Shown: positions 47,116 to 59,400 of the stretch, piece by piece
Layout: each line of letters begins with the position of its first letter
Numbering within the stretch: position 1 is the stretch's first letter
Assembly (NCBI GenBank): GCA_022575985.1
Contig: JAKSXM010000132.1
Span: 1,798,001 to 1,862,000 of the forward strand
Source: Anagrus nilaparvatae
Lineage: Eukaryota; Arthropoda; Insecta; Hymenoptera; Mymaridae
Length of the DNA stretch: 64,000 nt
Direction: 5' to 3'
Made by a program: the position numbers and the translations under genes
Notes under the pieces: model-generated
Databases searched by the model: none
What the model saw: only the letters and a program-made list of their open reading frames with translations
What the model was told of the DNA's origin: nothing

Positions 47116-47472
47116 GAAGGTACTTTAGAAAACTAGAATTTTTGTAATAAATAAGTAGTCAGTTTCATGCAAGTTGTTAAATTGCATATTGTAAATTCTT
47201 TTAAGAAAGTAAGGAACAGAATATATAAAGCTAATGAAAAATATTACAGTATTTAATAACTTGAAATTTTTAATATTTTTAAAAAGTATAAAAGTTTTGC
47301 AAGGGTTTTCAAGAGTCTAATGATGTTATAAAAAATATATCCACAAGTAGTCCGTGAACATGGTGAAATATAAGTCACTCGGTCAATATAACTTCAATTG
47401 AGTGTGATAACCACTGATCTTTAGCTGATGGCTACTTTAGCATCTCACGTTATTTTTATTTTCTCTCCTGTA

Positions 47473-47771
47473 CACTGAAAAAAATTCTTATTCCCGCTGT
47501 TGGAATTCCTTTCGTGGCAGCTGGAGTTTTTTTTTCTTTAAAATGCTTCCAAATGACATAAAACTGTAACCAAAAATTAAAAAAAATTTTTTTTTTGTTT
47601 GGGTTCAAAATTTTTTTTAACCTACCTTACTGCAGTGCTTGCATTATTAATGAATAAAAATAATTTTTTTTTAATTTTCTTTACGTTTCATAACATTTGC
47701 AATCGTTTGGCCAAAAAAAAAATCCGGCTGCCACAAACAGAATCTCGGTAGCGGCGATTATTTTTTCAGTG
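47473..47771. mobile_element. CACTGAAA-tipped MITE, complete copy
   Basis: The 299-bp element begins CACTGAAAAAAATTCTTATT and ends GATTATTTTTTCAGTG. The inner parts are also inverted: TTCCTTTCGTGGCAGCTGGA against ATCCGGCTGCCACAAACAGA. Related copies lie at 44220-44450 and 17030-17165. No target duplication could be fixed with confidence, so the superfamily is open. Confidence 0.75.
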
Positions 47772-48306
47772 CATAATATCAGATTTGATTTATTTTATGA
47801 TTAAAAGTAGGTATTTTAATTATTGATTCAAAAAAGATAATCCTAGCTTTTAATAACCAAAATAAGCCAGGAAGCATTCCAACTTGCCTTGTACTCCCCT
47901 ACCATTTTTATATTACTTTTATCACCAATAAAAAAGTAACTAAAAAGTAAAAGCTTCTTTCTTTTTTAATATTTATTTTTATCAGATATATAAAAATGTC
48001 ATCTTGAATAAAAATATAAAATTTTTACGTAAAACGAACATTTATATAAAACATCGAATAAAACATTTTAGATTTAGAAAAAAGTTTATTCATATTATAT
48101 ACCATTCTATTGTTTCTTTTAGTTGTTTCGTCATTTTCTAAGAAATGACAATTTGTTTTCTCTCTTTTTTCATTTCTACATATCCTTTTGGCATGATTTT
48201 ATATTTATATTCTTTTATGAATATGTGGAATGATCCAGTTGATTTCGCTTTTCCTAAGATTATCTACAATTTTGGTCATGTTTAACAAAAGTCGAGAAAA
48301 GATGCA
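47772..48306. other. AT-rich spacer, no gene seen
   Basis: Nothing was recognised between the MITE and the hairpin element. Confidence 0.5.
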
Positions 48307-48310
48307 TTAA

Positions 48311-49914
48311 CGCCGGGGCGGAGAGTTTTGAAAATGAGCAAAAATAAGTATATTCCCGTATAGCTAAGTGGTTAAAAAGTTCATCCACATAGTAAAATTT
48401 TATGCTCTTTTAGAATCTGACATTAGTTTTCACCTACAACCCTTAAAAATACCCTAAATACGGGGGTGAAAGGGGTAGGTCAGGCATTATTAGGAAATGT
48501 TTGGAAAAATCAATGAAAAAAGTATCCAATTTTATTGAAAAATGTTTGAAAATAATATTTTTTATGTAAATTTAAGTAAATTTCGTATACATTGAGGTCT
48601 CATACATTTTGGCCCTATTTACAACCCTTAAAAGGTTGATAGGGGTGGTACTCCAGACAAAATACGGGTTTAGTTGTATCATCACTGGCGAAAACCAGAT
48701 TTGCTTTCCTATATGTTTTTTGGGTCACTGAACATGAAAATCGGGGTAATTTGGCAGAGAAATTGGGGCTTCACCCTTAAATTTGCAAAAACTACCCCCA
48801 AAAAGGAGTTTTTTTTACATATTCGCATTATGAACACTCAGATTTTTACCATACGGGTTTTTTGGGCCACTAGTCAAGAATTTCGACTTCTTTTTCATAA
48901 ATAATCAATATTTCACCCTTAAAATAGCTAAAAATACCCCTAATATGGGTATATCCTGGACGCTCAAAGTGCGAAAATAACAAAAACACCCCATTTAGGG
49001 GTAGATTTAACTGCTTTAAGGGTAAAATTTTAATTATTTATGAAAAAGTAGTCGAAATTCTTGATTAGCGGCCCAAAAAACGTATAAGAACGTACTTTGG
49101 ACGCTCAAAGTGCAAAAATAGCAAAAACGCCCCTTTTAGGGGTAGTTCTAGCATTTTTAAGGGTGAAATTTTAATTATATATGAAAAAGGAGTCGAATTT
49201 CTTGATTAGTGACCCAAAAAACCTATATGGGCATATACTGGATCCTAAAAGTACGAAAATAGAAAAAACCCCCCCTTTTCGAGGGGGTAGTTTTAACTAA
49301 TTTAGGGGTGAAATTTTAATTATTTATGAAAAAGAATTCGAAATTATTAATCAGCGACCCAAAAAACCCGTATGGTGCAAATCTGAGTGCTCAAAATGCG
49401 AATATGTAAAAAAAAACTCCTTTTTGGGGGTAGTTTTTGCAAATTTAAGGGTGAAGCCCCAATTTCTCTGCCAAATTACCCCGATTTTCGTGTTCAATGA
49501 CCCAAAAAACATATAGTAAAGCAAATCTGGTTTTCGCCAGTGATGATACAACCAAACCCGTATTTTGTCTGGAGTACCACCCCTATCAACCTTTTAAGGG
49601 TTGTAAATAGGGCCAAAATGTATGAGACCTCAATGTATACGAAGTTTACTTAAATTTACATAAAAAATATTATTTTCAAACATTTTTCAATAAAATTGGA
49701 TACTTTTTTCATTGATTTTTCCAAATATTTCCTAATAATGCCTGACCTACCGCTTTCACCCCCGTTTTTAGGGTATTTTTGAGGGTTGTAGGTGAAAACT
49801 AATGTCAGATTCTGAAAGAGCATGAAATTTTACTAGGAGGATGAACTTTTTAGCCACTTATCTATAAGGGAATATACTTATTTTTGCTCATTTCCAAAAC
49901 TCTCCGCCCCGGCG
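48311..49914. mobile_element. 1.6-kb hairpin element with CGCCGGGGCGG tips and TTAA flanks
   Basis: Two arms of about 650 bp (48311-48960 and about 49250-49914) are near-perfect reverse complements. The tip CGCCGGGGCGGAGAGTTTTG pairs with CAAAACTCTCCGCCCCGGCG, and the match runs through TCACCTACAACCCT and GGTGGTACTCCAGACAAAAT. TTAA flanks both ends (48307-48310 and 49915-49918), consistent with a TTAA target duplication as in piggyBac or Kolobok groups. The centre holds direct copies of a unit of about 120 bp (GGGTGAAATTTTAATTATTTATG, then GACCCAAAAAACC). Mirror-image frames at 48674-48904 (+) and 49351-49551 (-) encode the same peptide because of the palindrome and are not genes. Confidence 0.9.
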
Positions 49915-49919
49915 TTAAT

Positions 49920-51867
49920 GAGTTAATAAAGAGGCTCAATAGTAAAAATTGCGGCTTGTAATCTAGAATAAATATTGGAATTAACATGTATTTTAAATGA
50001 AGTAGTTCACAATCTAAGGATAATTTAAAACATTAGTATAAATTACAGGGTGAATTGTAGTTCCGCGATATTTCGGTATTTTATCGATATTCTAACAGAA
50101 CAAGCTGAATCGGCTCATATATGAACATCGAGAAGGTATTTCAAAAAACTAAAGTTGTATATATAAGCTTTTCTATTGTCTAGATTTCATTTTTTTTTGG
50201 TTTCACTCAGAAAACTGCCTTGATTCTTCTTTTGGCGCTAGTACCAACGCACTTTTGTCTTTCACTTACAATTTTTCTGACGTAATTCTTCTTTTCTTTA
50301 TTATATATTATAACCCCTCCCTTATCAAAGTTGAAAAGCTTCTTTTTTTACTTGTGTACGTAGAAAAAGAATACATTTTATTATTTTTCTTATTATTTTA
50401 TATTTCTATCGTTGTTCATTTTTACTCATGAGATCTACCATGAAAAAATATTTCGCTTATGGTTGGAGACAAGTTTTTTAGATTTTATAAATATGTACTT
50501 GGAATAATTTAATTTTACAGATTTGAGACTCTGTACTTTAGCTACAGAATATGAATGAATTTTACATCGCGAATAGGAGCTTTTCTGTATTAAAATAGAC
50601 GATTTACAAAATTAATTAAATTTTAAAACATAAGTTCATGGATGCTGTTTTATTAAAGTAAGGAGTATTATTTTACTGATATTGTAACAAGGATTATTTG
50701 TATTAAAAGAAAGAAAAGTAAGATTTTACAGAAAAAGCTCAACCATTGTTTCATAGTTCGTACAATTGTTAATTTAATAACTTATTATAGTCAGCATCCG
50801 GATTACTTTACGTATGATATAATAAGTCCGTAATTAAAACAGCTTGTTAAATTTTATTTTTAGATTTTTGAATCACCGTTCACTAATTTCAGGGTTCTGT
50901 TTATGAAAAATTGTAGCTTCACCCTTAACATTTCTGAAATTACAAATTCGTGTCATTTAAATTTTTGGAAAATTTTAATCAGCACAGAAAAATCACTAAA
51001 TCACTTAATCCAAAAATTATTTCTTTACCTTCAGAATATCAATAATTATGATTTTCAGTACAAAATAATCTTACTTTTTTTGTAAAGCAGTTATTAATAA
51101 ATAATTGAAAATAAGTTTTGTTTTATAATAAACAAGCTTTTTATTATTTTTATTTCTTTATTAATGAAAATTATATAAGAAAAAGAAAGAAGAATTATTA
51201 GTTTTTTTTTTATTCCCTCAGGACTTATTAAACAGATATAAAAAAGAAAGTAAGATATAATACGATGTAATACAGATTTTCTATACTTTTTCTTTTTTCT
51301 GAAAATATGAAAAGAAAATTAATAACTTATTAACAAATAATAGAAAAGTTATCAGGTATATTAGCTTTTTTTTTTATTTCTTATATTATTTAAGTATTTG
51401 TTTTTTATGAAAGGAAATTAATTATTTAGTATTTGTTTAGCCTTTTTTTTTTAATTTATTCAGTTTTACGAAGAAAATATTTTAATGAGACCTTGAGAAT
51501 TGATGATTTTTTCTCAAATTTTACTGCTACGAATTGACACTCATTGTAATATTTTACCAAAAACAAGTAACCTAAATTATCCCTCCAAGGGTGGTATAGA
51601 AGTAAATGTTTCCCTTAATTTTGTCAAAAATTATATTTTATGCAAAATTTGGAAATAAATTTTTTGATGTATGGAAATTTAGCATAAATTATTTTGAAAC
51701 ATTTTTTATCTCATACCTACTTTTAATTTTAAAAGAGCAATAAAAATTTTCAATTTTAAAAATTAAAAAAAAATAATAATAATAATACAGAGATTATATT
51801 TAAAACCCTTTTAGCAAAATACAGTTACATGAAGTACTGTTCTATAATAATAAAATATATATCTTAT
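49920..51867. other. AT-rich intergenic DNA, no gene seen
   Basis: No coding or repeat structure was recognised apart from homopolymer runs. Confidence 0.5.
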
Positions 51868-52890
51868 TGATAACATCTCTTTATATGCTGATGATACTGT
51901 GATCTACTGTTCAAAAAAAACATGGAAAGAAGCTGAGAAAACTATGAATAAATATTTGGCACTTGTGAATAGTTGGTATTATGTCAATAAACTATCTGTC
52001 AATACTAAAAAAACAGTTTATATAACATTCGCTAATAGAGTTAAATCATTACCTAACAATATAAATATAGTAATAAATAATGAATCATTAAAACGAGTCA
52101 CAAGTGTAAAATATTTAGGAGTAATATACGACCAACATCTAAAATGGAAAGATCACATACTGAATACATTCAAAAAAACAAGGTATCTGATTTATATAAT
52201 TGCTAGGCTAAATAATATCTTGAGTTACAATAACCTAATTTCAGTATATTACGCCTTTTTTCATAGTATAGCCTCATATGGAATTTTAGCATGGGGAAGC
52301 GCCTATGGTAACTCAATTGATTTACTACATAAATTACAAAGTAAAATTGTAAACATAATTATTAATAATAAAGAATATAAAAGTAATAAAACTTTAAAGA
52401 TTCCTATTAATATCCAACAAACTTACTTACTAAAATCACTAATACAGGATTATCAAATTTTAAAAGATAAATTTATTAAAAGTAACAGTAAAACAAGAAG
52501 CAAATCAATTGAAGTACCAAGGTGTACGCTGGAAGTTGGTAAGAAAGTATACAGCTATCAAGCAATAAAACTATATAATCAATTACCAAGTAATCTAAAA
52601 ATGCTTGATATAAACAAAAAAAGCTCTAAATATAATATCAAAAATTGGATAATCAATTCTAATATCTAGTCTATTTTATCATATTGTTAACTAATTTATA
52701 GATGTGTTGCTCTAACCCTTTTCTAATTTTTAGTTTTATTATTATAATTAATTTTAAGTATTATTTTTTATTATTATATACTGATTCCTCCTATGTACAG
52801 GTTATTACCTACTGTAGGCCTATAATATGTAACATTATTGTATATATTATTTGAATTGGAAATAAATTATTATTATTATTATTATTATAT
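51868..52890 (+). mobile_element. 5'-truncated LINE 3' end with open RT C-terminal frame
   Basis: The frame begins just before YADDT (DNISLYADDTVIYC, 51868 onward), the catalytic motif of LINE RTs. It runs without a stop for about 265 codons to TAG at 52667-52669. Later blocks fit a Jockey-like element: WYYVNKLSVNTKKTVYITF, VTSVKYLGVIYDQHLKWKDH, SIASYGILAWGSAYG and YSYQAIKLYNQLP. The 3' UTR ends with AATAAA and (ATT)n at about 52860-52890, a typical tail. The rest of ORF2 and ORF1 is missing. The open frame suggests a young insertion that was dead on arrival. Confidence 0.9.
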
Positions 52891-52923
52891 CATACAATAC
52901 ATATATGATAATATTGCTAAAGT

Positions 52924-53022
52924 GCATAGAGTTTTTCCTCATAATATATATCTGGGACCATAATAAATTTACTTTTTAAATATCTTCTCTTGAAAAACAC
53001 AGAGTTTTATATTCGAGAGTAA
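52924..53022 (+). repeat. 99-bp direct repeat, copy 1
   Basis: GCATAGAGTTTTTCCTCATA, then ATATATCTGGGACCATAATA and TTGAAAAACACAGAG recur at 53909-54007 with only a few changes. The two copies are in the same orientation, 985 bp apart. Confidence 0.85.
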
Positions 53023-53908
53023 GTAATTTTGATTGAATTTCTGGATAAAATTTTTTATAATTTTACCATCTCTTAAATTTTCAAGCTGAAGTTTTGGTTT
53101 ATTTTTGCTAGTTTAAATTTTTAAGTGTTCAGTGCAAAAATCGGTGATATAAGAATATAGAAAAAGAGTCAAGGAAAAATCTTCTTACGGAATTTTTCTC
53201 CAAATAAAAATCGGAATTAGACAAATAGATATTTTTTTTCTTCAAATGACTCTAATTTAAAAAAATTGCAAAAGAACAATTTTTTTTCCTGAATTTACAA
53301 ATATATTTATTAGTTATTTTTTGAATGGCTAACATGAAAAGTTTAATCGAAACGAGAAGAAAAAAAATTTTTTAACCTACTAAATTGTTATGAAACTTGT
53401 CATATACATTTCTCCCTTAAACAATAACATTTATGATACATTTTTATACTTAAATAAAAATAAAATCCTAATTGATTATTAGTAGCCCTATTCATAAAAA
53501 AAAAAACTAATAACATTTTACCGGACGCCAATAAAAAAAGAAAAACAGTCATATAATTTTTAATAATCCACACAATATAATTAATTTTTCATAATTAAAT
53601 TTTTTATATTATCCCACATACCTAACTTTATTACATATTTACAAATGATTAATTTTATACTTTATGACAAAAAATTACATTTTTTATGAAAAAAAAAGCG
53701 GTCAATTTTATGTGATAGGAAAAAAAAATTTTTTTTATTATCATCTTTTCATTATAAACCCTCTCTCCATTTAATTTTATATCGCTTATCTTTCTATAAG
53801 CATGCTGCCGATTGTCGTATTATAAGAAATATAATACACGTATAAGAAAAAAATCTTATTTTCAAACAAAGAAAAAAAAATTTATTATATGATCGTATAA
53901 AATAAACC
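53023..53908. other. AT-rich sequence between the direct repeats, no gene seen
   Basis: No ORF or transposon feature was recognised. Confidence 0.5.
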
Positions 53909-54007
53909 GCATAGAGTTTTTCCTCCTAATATATATCTGGGACCATAATAAATTTACTTTTTAAATATCTCCTCTTGAAAAACACAGAGCTTTATATTCT
54001 AGGGTAA
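53909..54007 (+). repeat. 99-bp direct repeat, copy 2
   Basis: This is the partner of 52924-53022, with small differences (CATA to CCTA, CTTCTC to CTCCTC). It could come from a local duplication or be the terminal repeat of something now unrecognisable. Confidence 0.85.
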
Positions 54008-54290
54008 TATAATAAGTTAGAGAAAGCGCGGGAAAGAGAGAGAGAGAGAGCGAAAAAGAGAACATAGCTCAGAGAGCGCAACATCGATTTATCCATAAAA
54101 ATTTCCCCGCGATTCAAACTCAGCTATAACTTCCTGCCCGGGAATCAGGATTTCATCGGGGTAGTACCTCTTTTTTTATTTACTATCTCACTTTCTCTCT
54201 ATCACTATTTGTCTCATTTACGTTTTTCCAACCAACTTTTGATGGATGTATGATGTTTTACGTTTATATTTCTTTGTTTCAGGTTAAAAT
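54008..54290. other. higher-GC patch with (GA)n, possible promoter-like DNA
   Basis: A GA tract (54031-54050) is followed by sequence of clearly higher GC with CCCCGCGATTCAAACTC and CTTCCTGCCCGGGAATCAGG, then CT-rich DNA ending TTTCAGG. GA-rich tracts next to GC-richer DNA occur in insect promoters, but no downstream coding exon was found, so this is only a candidate. Confidence 0.3.
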
Positions 54291-54924
54291 TCAATTCTTA
54301 AGAAGAGAAATTGCTTTTCTTCTCTTAAAACTTCTCGGACAAAATAACATTGATTTTTTTTTCTTTTTAAGCCAAAAAAGCAACAAGATCCTTAATTTGA
54401 AGCTCTGAACTTCATTGCCAATAATGAAATAATACCTTGAACAAACGTTTTAAGCGCAATGAAATCGTTAGATCAATTACTGATTTCTTAATTAAATTCG
54501 AAATTAAATTTGAGTTAATAATTTACAACGTGTAAGAACAATCAACAACTAGCCATTTTAAGCAAAAATTCTTTTTTGGAATTGGCAACAGGATTGTAAA
54601 TCATGATTGCAAAGAAAAAGGCTAAGTTCTAGTGTCCAAGTTGTGTCATATTTAACTGAAAACGAAGTTAGTCCATAGATATTTCATACAGATTGAATCC
54701 TTAAATCCCTGTAAGATCAACGAGTTGGCCTACCAGAGAGAAAAATGACTCAAAGGTGATTGAAAAAAAGAAAGCTTTTTTATTTACTTAGTTTTCTCTA
54801 TACACGTATAATTAACAGTATAAAGTAATTATTACTAGAGTCTTTTCGCAGACAATTAGACTAAATGCTGAAGGGCGTTATGCTTTGTCTGCCTATCTTT
54901 TTCCATTAATATAAAAGTTGGACA

Positions 54925-55215
54925 AAATTAAGGAAACCCAAGCAGGTTTTAGAAACGAAAGGAGTAAAAGGGGTCACATTTTTTATGAAATAGTATAATA
55001 GGGAATAAAATGAAAAGAAAAGAGGACAAGTTGTATGCAGCATTTGCAGAACGGGAATCGATAGTAGATACGGGGATTATGATAAAAAAAATTAGAAAAA
55101 GAAGGGTAGATTTTTAAGGTGGGTAGAACAAATGTACGAAAAAACCTGTTGTGAGATAATAACAGAGATTTTAGAACAGATCTAGTTGGTGAGGCAGGGC
55201 ACACTGATTCAGAAA
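54925..55215 (+). pseudogene. LINE reverse transcriptase remnant
   Basis: In mixed frames it gives QAGFRNERSK (the QxGFRxGRS block), then DKLYAAFAE with a D-to-A-like change where the catalytic Asp block should be, then VEQMYEKTCCEIITEILEQI (the helix before the VRQG block) and VRQGTL at about 55190. The order fits a LINE RT palm that has lost frame several times. It is strongly decayed. Confidence 0.6.
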
Positions 55216-55479
55216 AAAAAGCGGCAAAAAATTAGCTTCAAGAGAGGTTTTAATGAATTTTGATGCGGTTTGCGGCATTCAGTTCCTAAAAATGTGTATT
55301 TACCAAAAAGTATGACAAGGATTTTTGATTATTTGAATTTTTACCCCTTAAGTACTTAAAACTACCACTAAAAAAAGAGTTTTTTTATAACATTCATTTT
55401 TTGCAAAAATTAGTTGACAGTCACTTATGTAACTTTTATAAACATTAAAAATTGTGAATTTTCATGAATTTAAAGTAGA
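55216..55479. other. AT-rich spacer, no gene seen
   Basis: Nothing was recognised apart from the first ACTACC words that lead into the repeat array. Confidence 0.4.
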
Positions 55480-56215
55480 AGAATAAAAACTGCCCCTATT
55501 AAAACCCAAAGTACCTCTGAAACTACCCTTAAAATTCTAAGGGTTATTTGCATGTGCAACTCAATTTCTTTGATGAAAATAATCAATAAAATGCTTTGAT
55601 TGTCGGGGGAAAATCTTACAGTAAACTTTTAGTTAATAAAATACCCATCTAAACCCCCTAAGAACCCTTAAAAACTACCCCTAAGCATACAATTTCATAA
55701 TAAAAATGTTTTATCCTGAAAATAAATGTAACTTAAAATTATTAAATAAAGGGGTTATTTTTATGGTGAAAAAAATATAAGTACCTGTAATAAACCCAAA
55801 ACACCCTTAAAACTACCCTAAAACATAAAATTTCTAGAAAAAGTCTATTTCATTAAAAAAATTTTTTAAAACTTTATAAATCATTAAAAAAGATAATTTT
55901 TATGACATATATGAATTAAAAAATATAACTACCCCTAATAAATCCCAAAACACCCCTAAAACTACCCTTATAAATCAAAAACTTATGTCAATTTGCATTT
56001 AATTTTCTCTAATAAAATTTATTTAGAGTTTTTATATTTTCCCTTACCAGTCAAAAAATTCAAAAGATAAATTTTTTATGTATATGGGTAGTTCCTAAGG
56101 GTTGACAGATGGTTTGGAAGGGTGATTTTTAAACTAAAATACATAGCAACATTATATCACAAATCTAAAAACATTCAAAAATAAATTTTATTAGAGAAAA
56201 TAAAATGCAAATTTA
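55480..56215. repeat. irregular array of AACCCTAAAACTACCCCTA units, partly inverted
   Basis: A unit of roughly 120-140 bp with AAACCCAAAGTACCTCTGAA or CCCAAAACACCCTTAAAACT at its core returns at about 55495, 55650, 55790 and 55945. Near the right end the words invert: TTTGCATTTAATTTTCTCTA at 56000 against TAGAGAAAATAAAATGCAAA near 56194. The word set resembles the interior of the hairpin element at 48311-49914 and the fragment at 33700-33900. Confidence 0.65.
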
Positions 56216-56264
56216 TTTGCCGTGTTCTAAGCAACACCTATTATATTAATAAAGGCAAACCATA

Positions 56265-56473
56265 CCCACGTAAAAGGATTACGCTTAATTTTGGTTAAGC
56301 TTAATGAATTAAGCTTACTGGAGTAAGCTTACTGGATTAAGCTTACTGAAGTAAGCTTACGGACTAACCTAAAAAGGTTTAATTTTTAAAATTAAGCTTA
56401 ATCCAGTAAGCTTACTCCAGTAAGCTTAATTCATTAAGCTTAACCAAAATTAAGCTTAATCCTTTTACGTGGG
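56265..56473. mobile_element. near-perfect palindromic MITE built of AAGCTTA repeats, TA-flanked
   Basis: The 209-bp element starts CCCACGTAAAAGGATTACGC and ends with the reverse complement CCTTTTACGTGGG. The arms match almost base for base through TTAATTTTGGTTAAGCTTAA and TTACTGGAGTAAGCTTACTGG. Each arm has several AAGCTT (HindIII) words every 12-15 bases. TA flanks both ends (56263-56264 and 56474-56475), as expected of Tc1/mariner-type insertions. There is no ORF. The near-identity of the arms points to a recent insertion. Confidence 0.9.
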
Positions 56474-56475
56474 TA

Positions 56476-59400
56476 AGCACAAGTAAAATAATAATCATTG
56501 TCAATTTATTAATAATTATCCATCTCATTCTCATCCACCACTCCACTAGTTAGTTTTAATGGCAGTTCCACAATAGACTTTTTAAAATCTCTATAACAAA
56601 ATGATATTTAAAGTCACATTAAATTTAGTAAAATAAATTTATCATAATAGCGTGATTGGCTAGTGAAAAATCTGATTTAAAAATATACAAAAAAAGACCA
56701 GAATCATCGATAATATGTACTTTTGCAGTCAGCAATAGAATTGGTAATCACAGATTTATAACAAAATAACCAAAAAATAAACTCCCTAGAGACAAGATTT
56801 ATTTAAAATTCGTTTGGCATATTGCAGGCTTCAAAGGGTTACGGTTTTATTGTATTATTTATATTATATTATTCATTTTCTTAAAAGCAATATTAAAATC
56901 TACATTAAGATCTAAGTTAAGACGATTCCGAATGAAGAAAGATTTAAAGAAATGAGAAAAAACAAAAGGCTACTTTTAAAAAATTTTTCCTTTTAAACCA
57001 AAAAATCTTGTATTATTACTTAGCTTTCTGGAATAAATCCGTTGATATTTTATATATTCTTTATATATATAATTGATAAAAAACGAAAAAGAAAAGAAGA
57101 TAAACTTTTTTTTATGTATTTTCTTTTATATCATTTCAGAATTTTACGATCTTAATACGTTATATATAGTAAGTATTAACTTTAAGAATAAAAAAAAAAT
57201 TCTTTTTTACAAAAAAAAAAAGAGCTTGGTTAGCTTTTAGATATATATAACAAAAAAGCCAGGGGAGAGTGTCATTTTGTTGATTTTATGAGTTAAAAGC
57301 AATAAAATTCAGTCAAGTATACCAACCTACTATAAGATTCTTCTATTATTTTCTTCCCTCCAAAAATTGATACGGTTTTAAGTGCTTATAGGTTAGGTTA
57401 GATTTTTTTCTTATTTTTTATATCTTAAAATATAAATTTCTTTACGATCATATACAACACGACATATTAATATTATTATTATTATAAATTTTATATGTTT
57501 AGATTTTAATGTCTTTTCTTGTTTTATGTGTAAGCTGAAGCTAAAAAAATAATATCGTGTTTTATATATCATACATAACCTATAATATTTATACTTATGC
57601 ATAAAATACTATTATTTTATAACCAAAACAGATGTAGTCGGTATAACATAACCTCCTTAATTGATAATAATGAAAATCGTCATTGCTTTCTCACAATTTT
57701 CTAACAACAATGATATCTTTTAGATACTTGTCACAATTTAACTATTTAAGTCTGTATCGCCTTATAAGATTGAAGCCCTTAAGGAGCGTTGGACATTTGC
57801 CAAATGTTACAGCAGTCTTTTCTATATATATAGAAAGTTTAAAGCTGAATATCTGTTTATCTAGAAACCTCTCGTGGGTTTCTTTAAAGCTGAAAGACCC
57901 TCAGGGATATCTAATATTTATCTCTTTCTTTCTCATTTATGTATAAATAAAAGGAAACAACATTTTCTTCAATGTTGGAGCTTTACTTATTTTTTGGTTT
58001 TTTGGCTTTTTGAGACTCGAGAATTTATTGTTGCTATTTTCTGGAATCTAATTTTAAAATCAAATTGCCTCGACACACAATAAAAATTATCTTATTACAT
58101 GGTACAAAAGATCCTATTCACATATTACACATGTAAAATTTTATCTTTAAAAATAATTTTATACTGCCTTTATCTGTCAATACGATCTATAGGTTAATTG
58201 AAAATTATCATGTTTGTTGAACGCATATAGGTAAAATATCGACATTTGGAAATACTAACAAAAGAATGATATTGATAGCTCTTTCAGAAAATTGATAGAC
58301 ATTGTTGTGTTGTTGTTGTTATTATTATATAAAAATGAGATAATTGAATATTTTACTGAATAACTCTGGCTAAATATTTTCCTTTTTATTTATTTATTTA
58401 TTTTTTATTTTAAATTTTATTTATGTACAAAAAAAATATATCGAAAATATTCAAAGATTTATAGACAGATAATCAATTCCTGTATGTGTATGTGCATATA
58501 TAGAAACACGTTTGATGTTTGGAGAGAATTCCATTCCAATTGTATGTATATAGGAATGTAGGTACATATTTTGTTATAAAATATAATTAAATTAAAATTA
58601 AATTAAATTAAATCTGATTATAATTTTAGTCTTTTTGACCATTCAAAAATCTAATGTTGAATTTAAGTTTTTAAAATTTGGATTATGTAAAGTGGATAAA
58701 GCGAGGGTCAAAATGGTACGATTGGCACTGCAGAATGGTAGCTACTGAAAAATATTTCGAATTGAACACATTTTTAACACTTTGATTTCAAATCGGTTCA
58801 AGCTCACCGTGAGTAATATGATAGAAAGAGAAAGTGTCAGCTGCTTGTATCTATTATCCCCATAAAGGTAGTCAACATCCTTAAATTTTTAATTTCCAAT
58901 AATTTATTTGAATGGATTTAAGCAAGAAAATTTAGTGATTCAAGAAAAATTCAAGCAAAGCAACCTGACGCTGTAAGAAGCTACTTTCAAAAGCTCCATT
59001 GAAAATATTGCGGAATTGTTGGTATTTTTTTTAAACATAATTTAAATTTGAAACGTTGTGTAAAAACATTAAAAAAATATCTTGTTCCAAAAAGAACGTT
59101 TTTATTATTTAAAAAAATCATTGCTACAGTACAACTAGTTAAAATGTGAAAAAAATTGTAAAAATATTTCAAATTTTTTCAGATCATGAAAAAAGAGGCT
59201 AAGTTCCTCCGAAACGTAGATAATTTAATAAAAAATAAATACTTAAACTTAAAAAATCTATAAATAATTTTGTTATCAGAAAAAAGGTCCAGGTACATTA
59301 AATCAAATGTAATTGGCAAGAAAAACCAAAAAATCTCCAGAGATTTTTTTAAAAACTGTGGATAAAAAAGATGATAAATTGAAAACTACTTTCTGTGCCT

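Noticed and set aside
48674..49551. Two opposite-strand frames with nearly the same 66-76-residue peptide
   Set aside because: They are mirror images created by the hairpin arms of the 48311-49914 element and show no domain, so they are not paralogous genes.
57683..58083. Two overlapping plus-strand frames
   Set aside because: No family resemblance, no splice context and no conserved motif.
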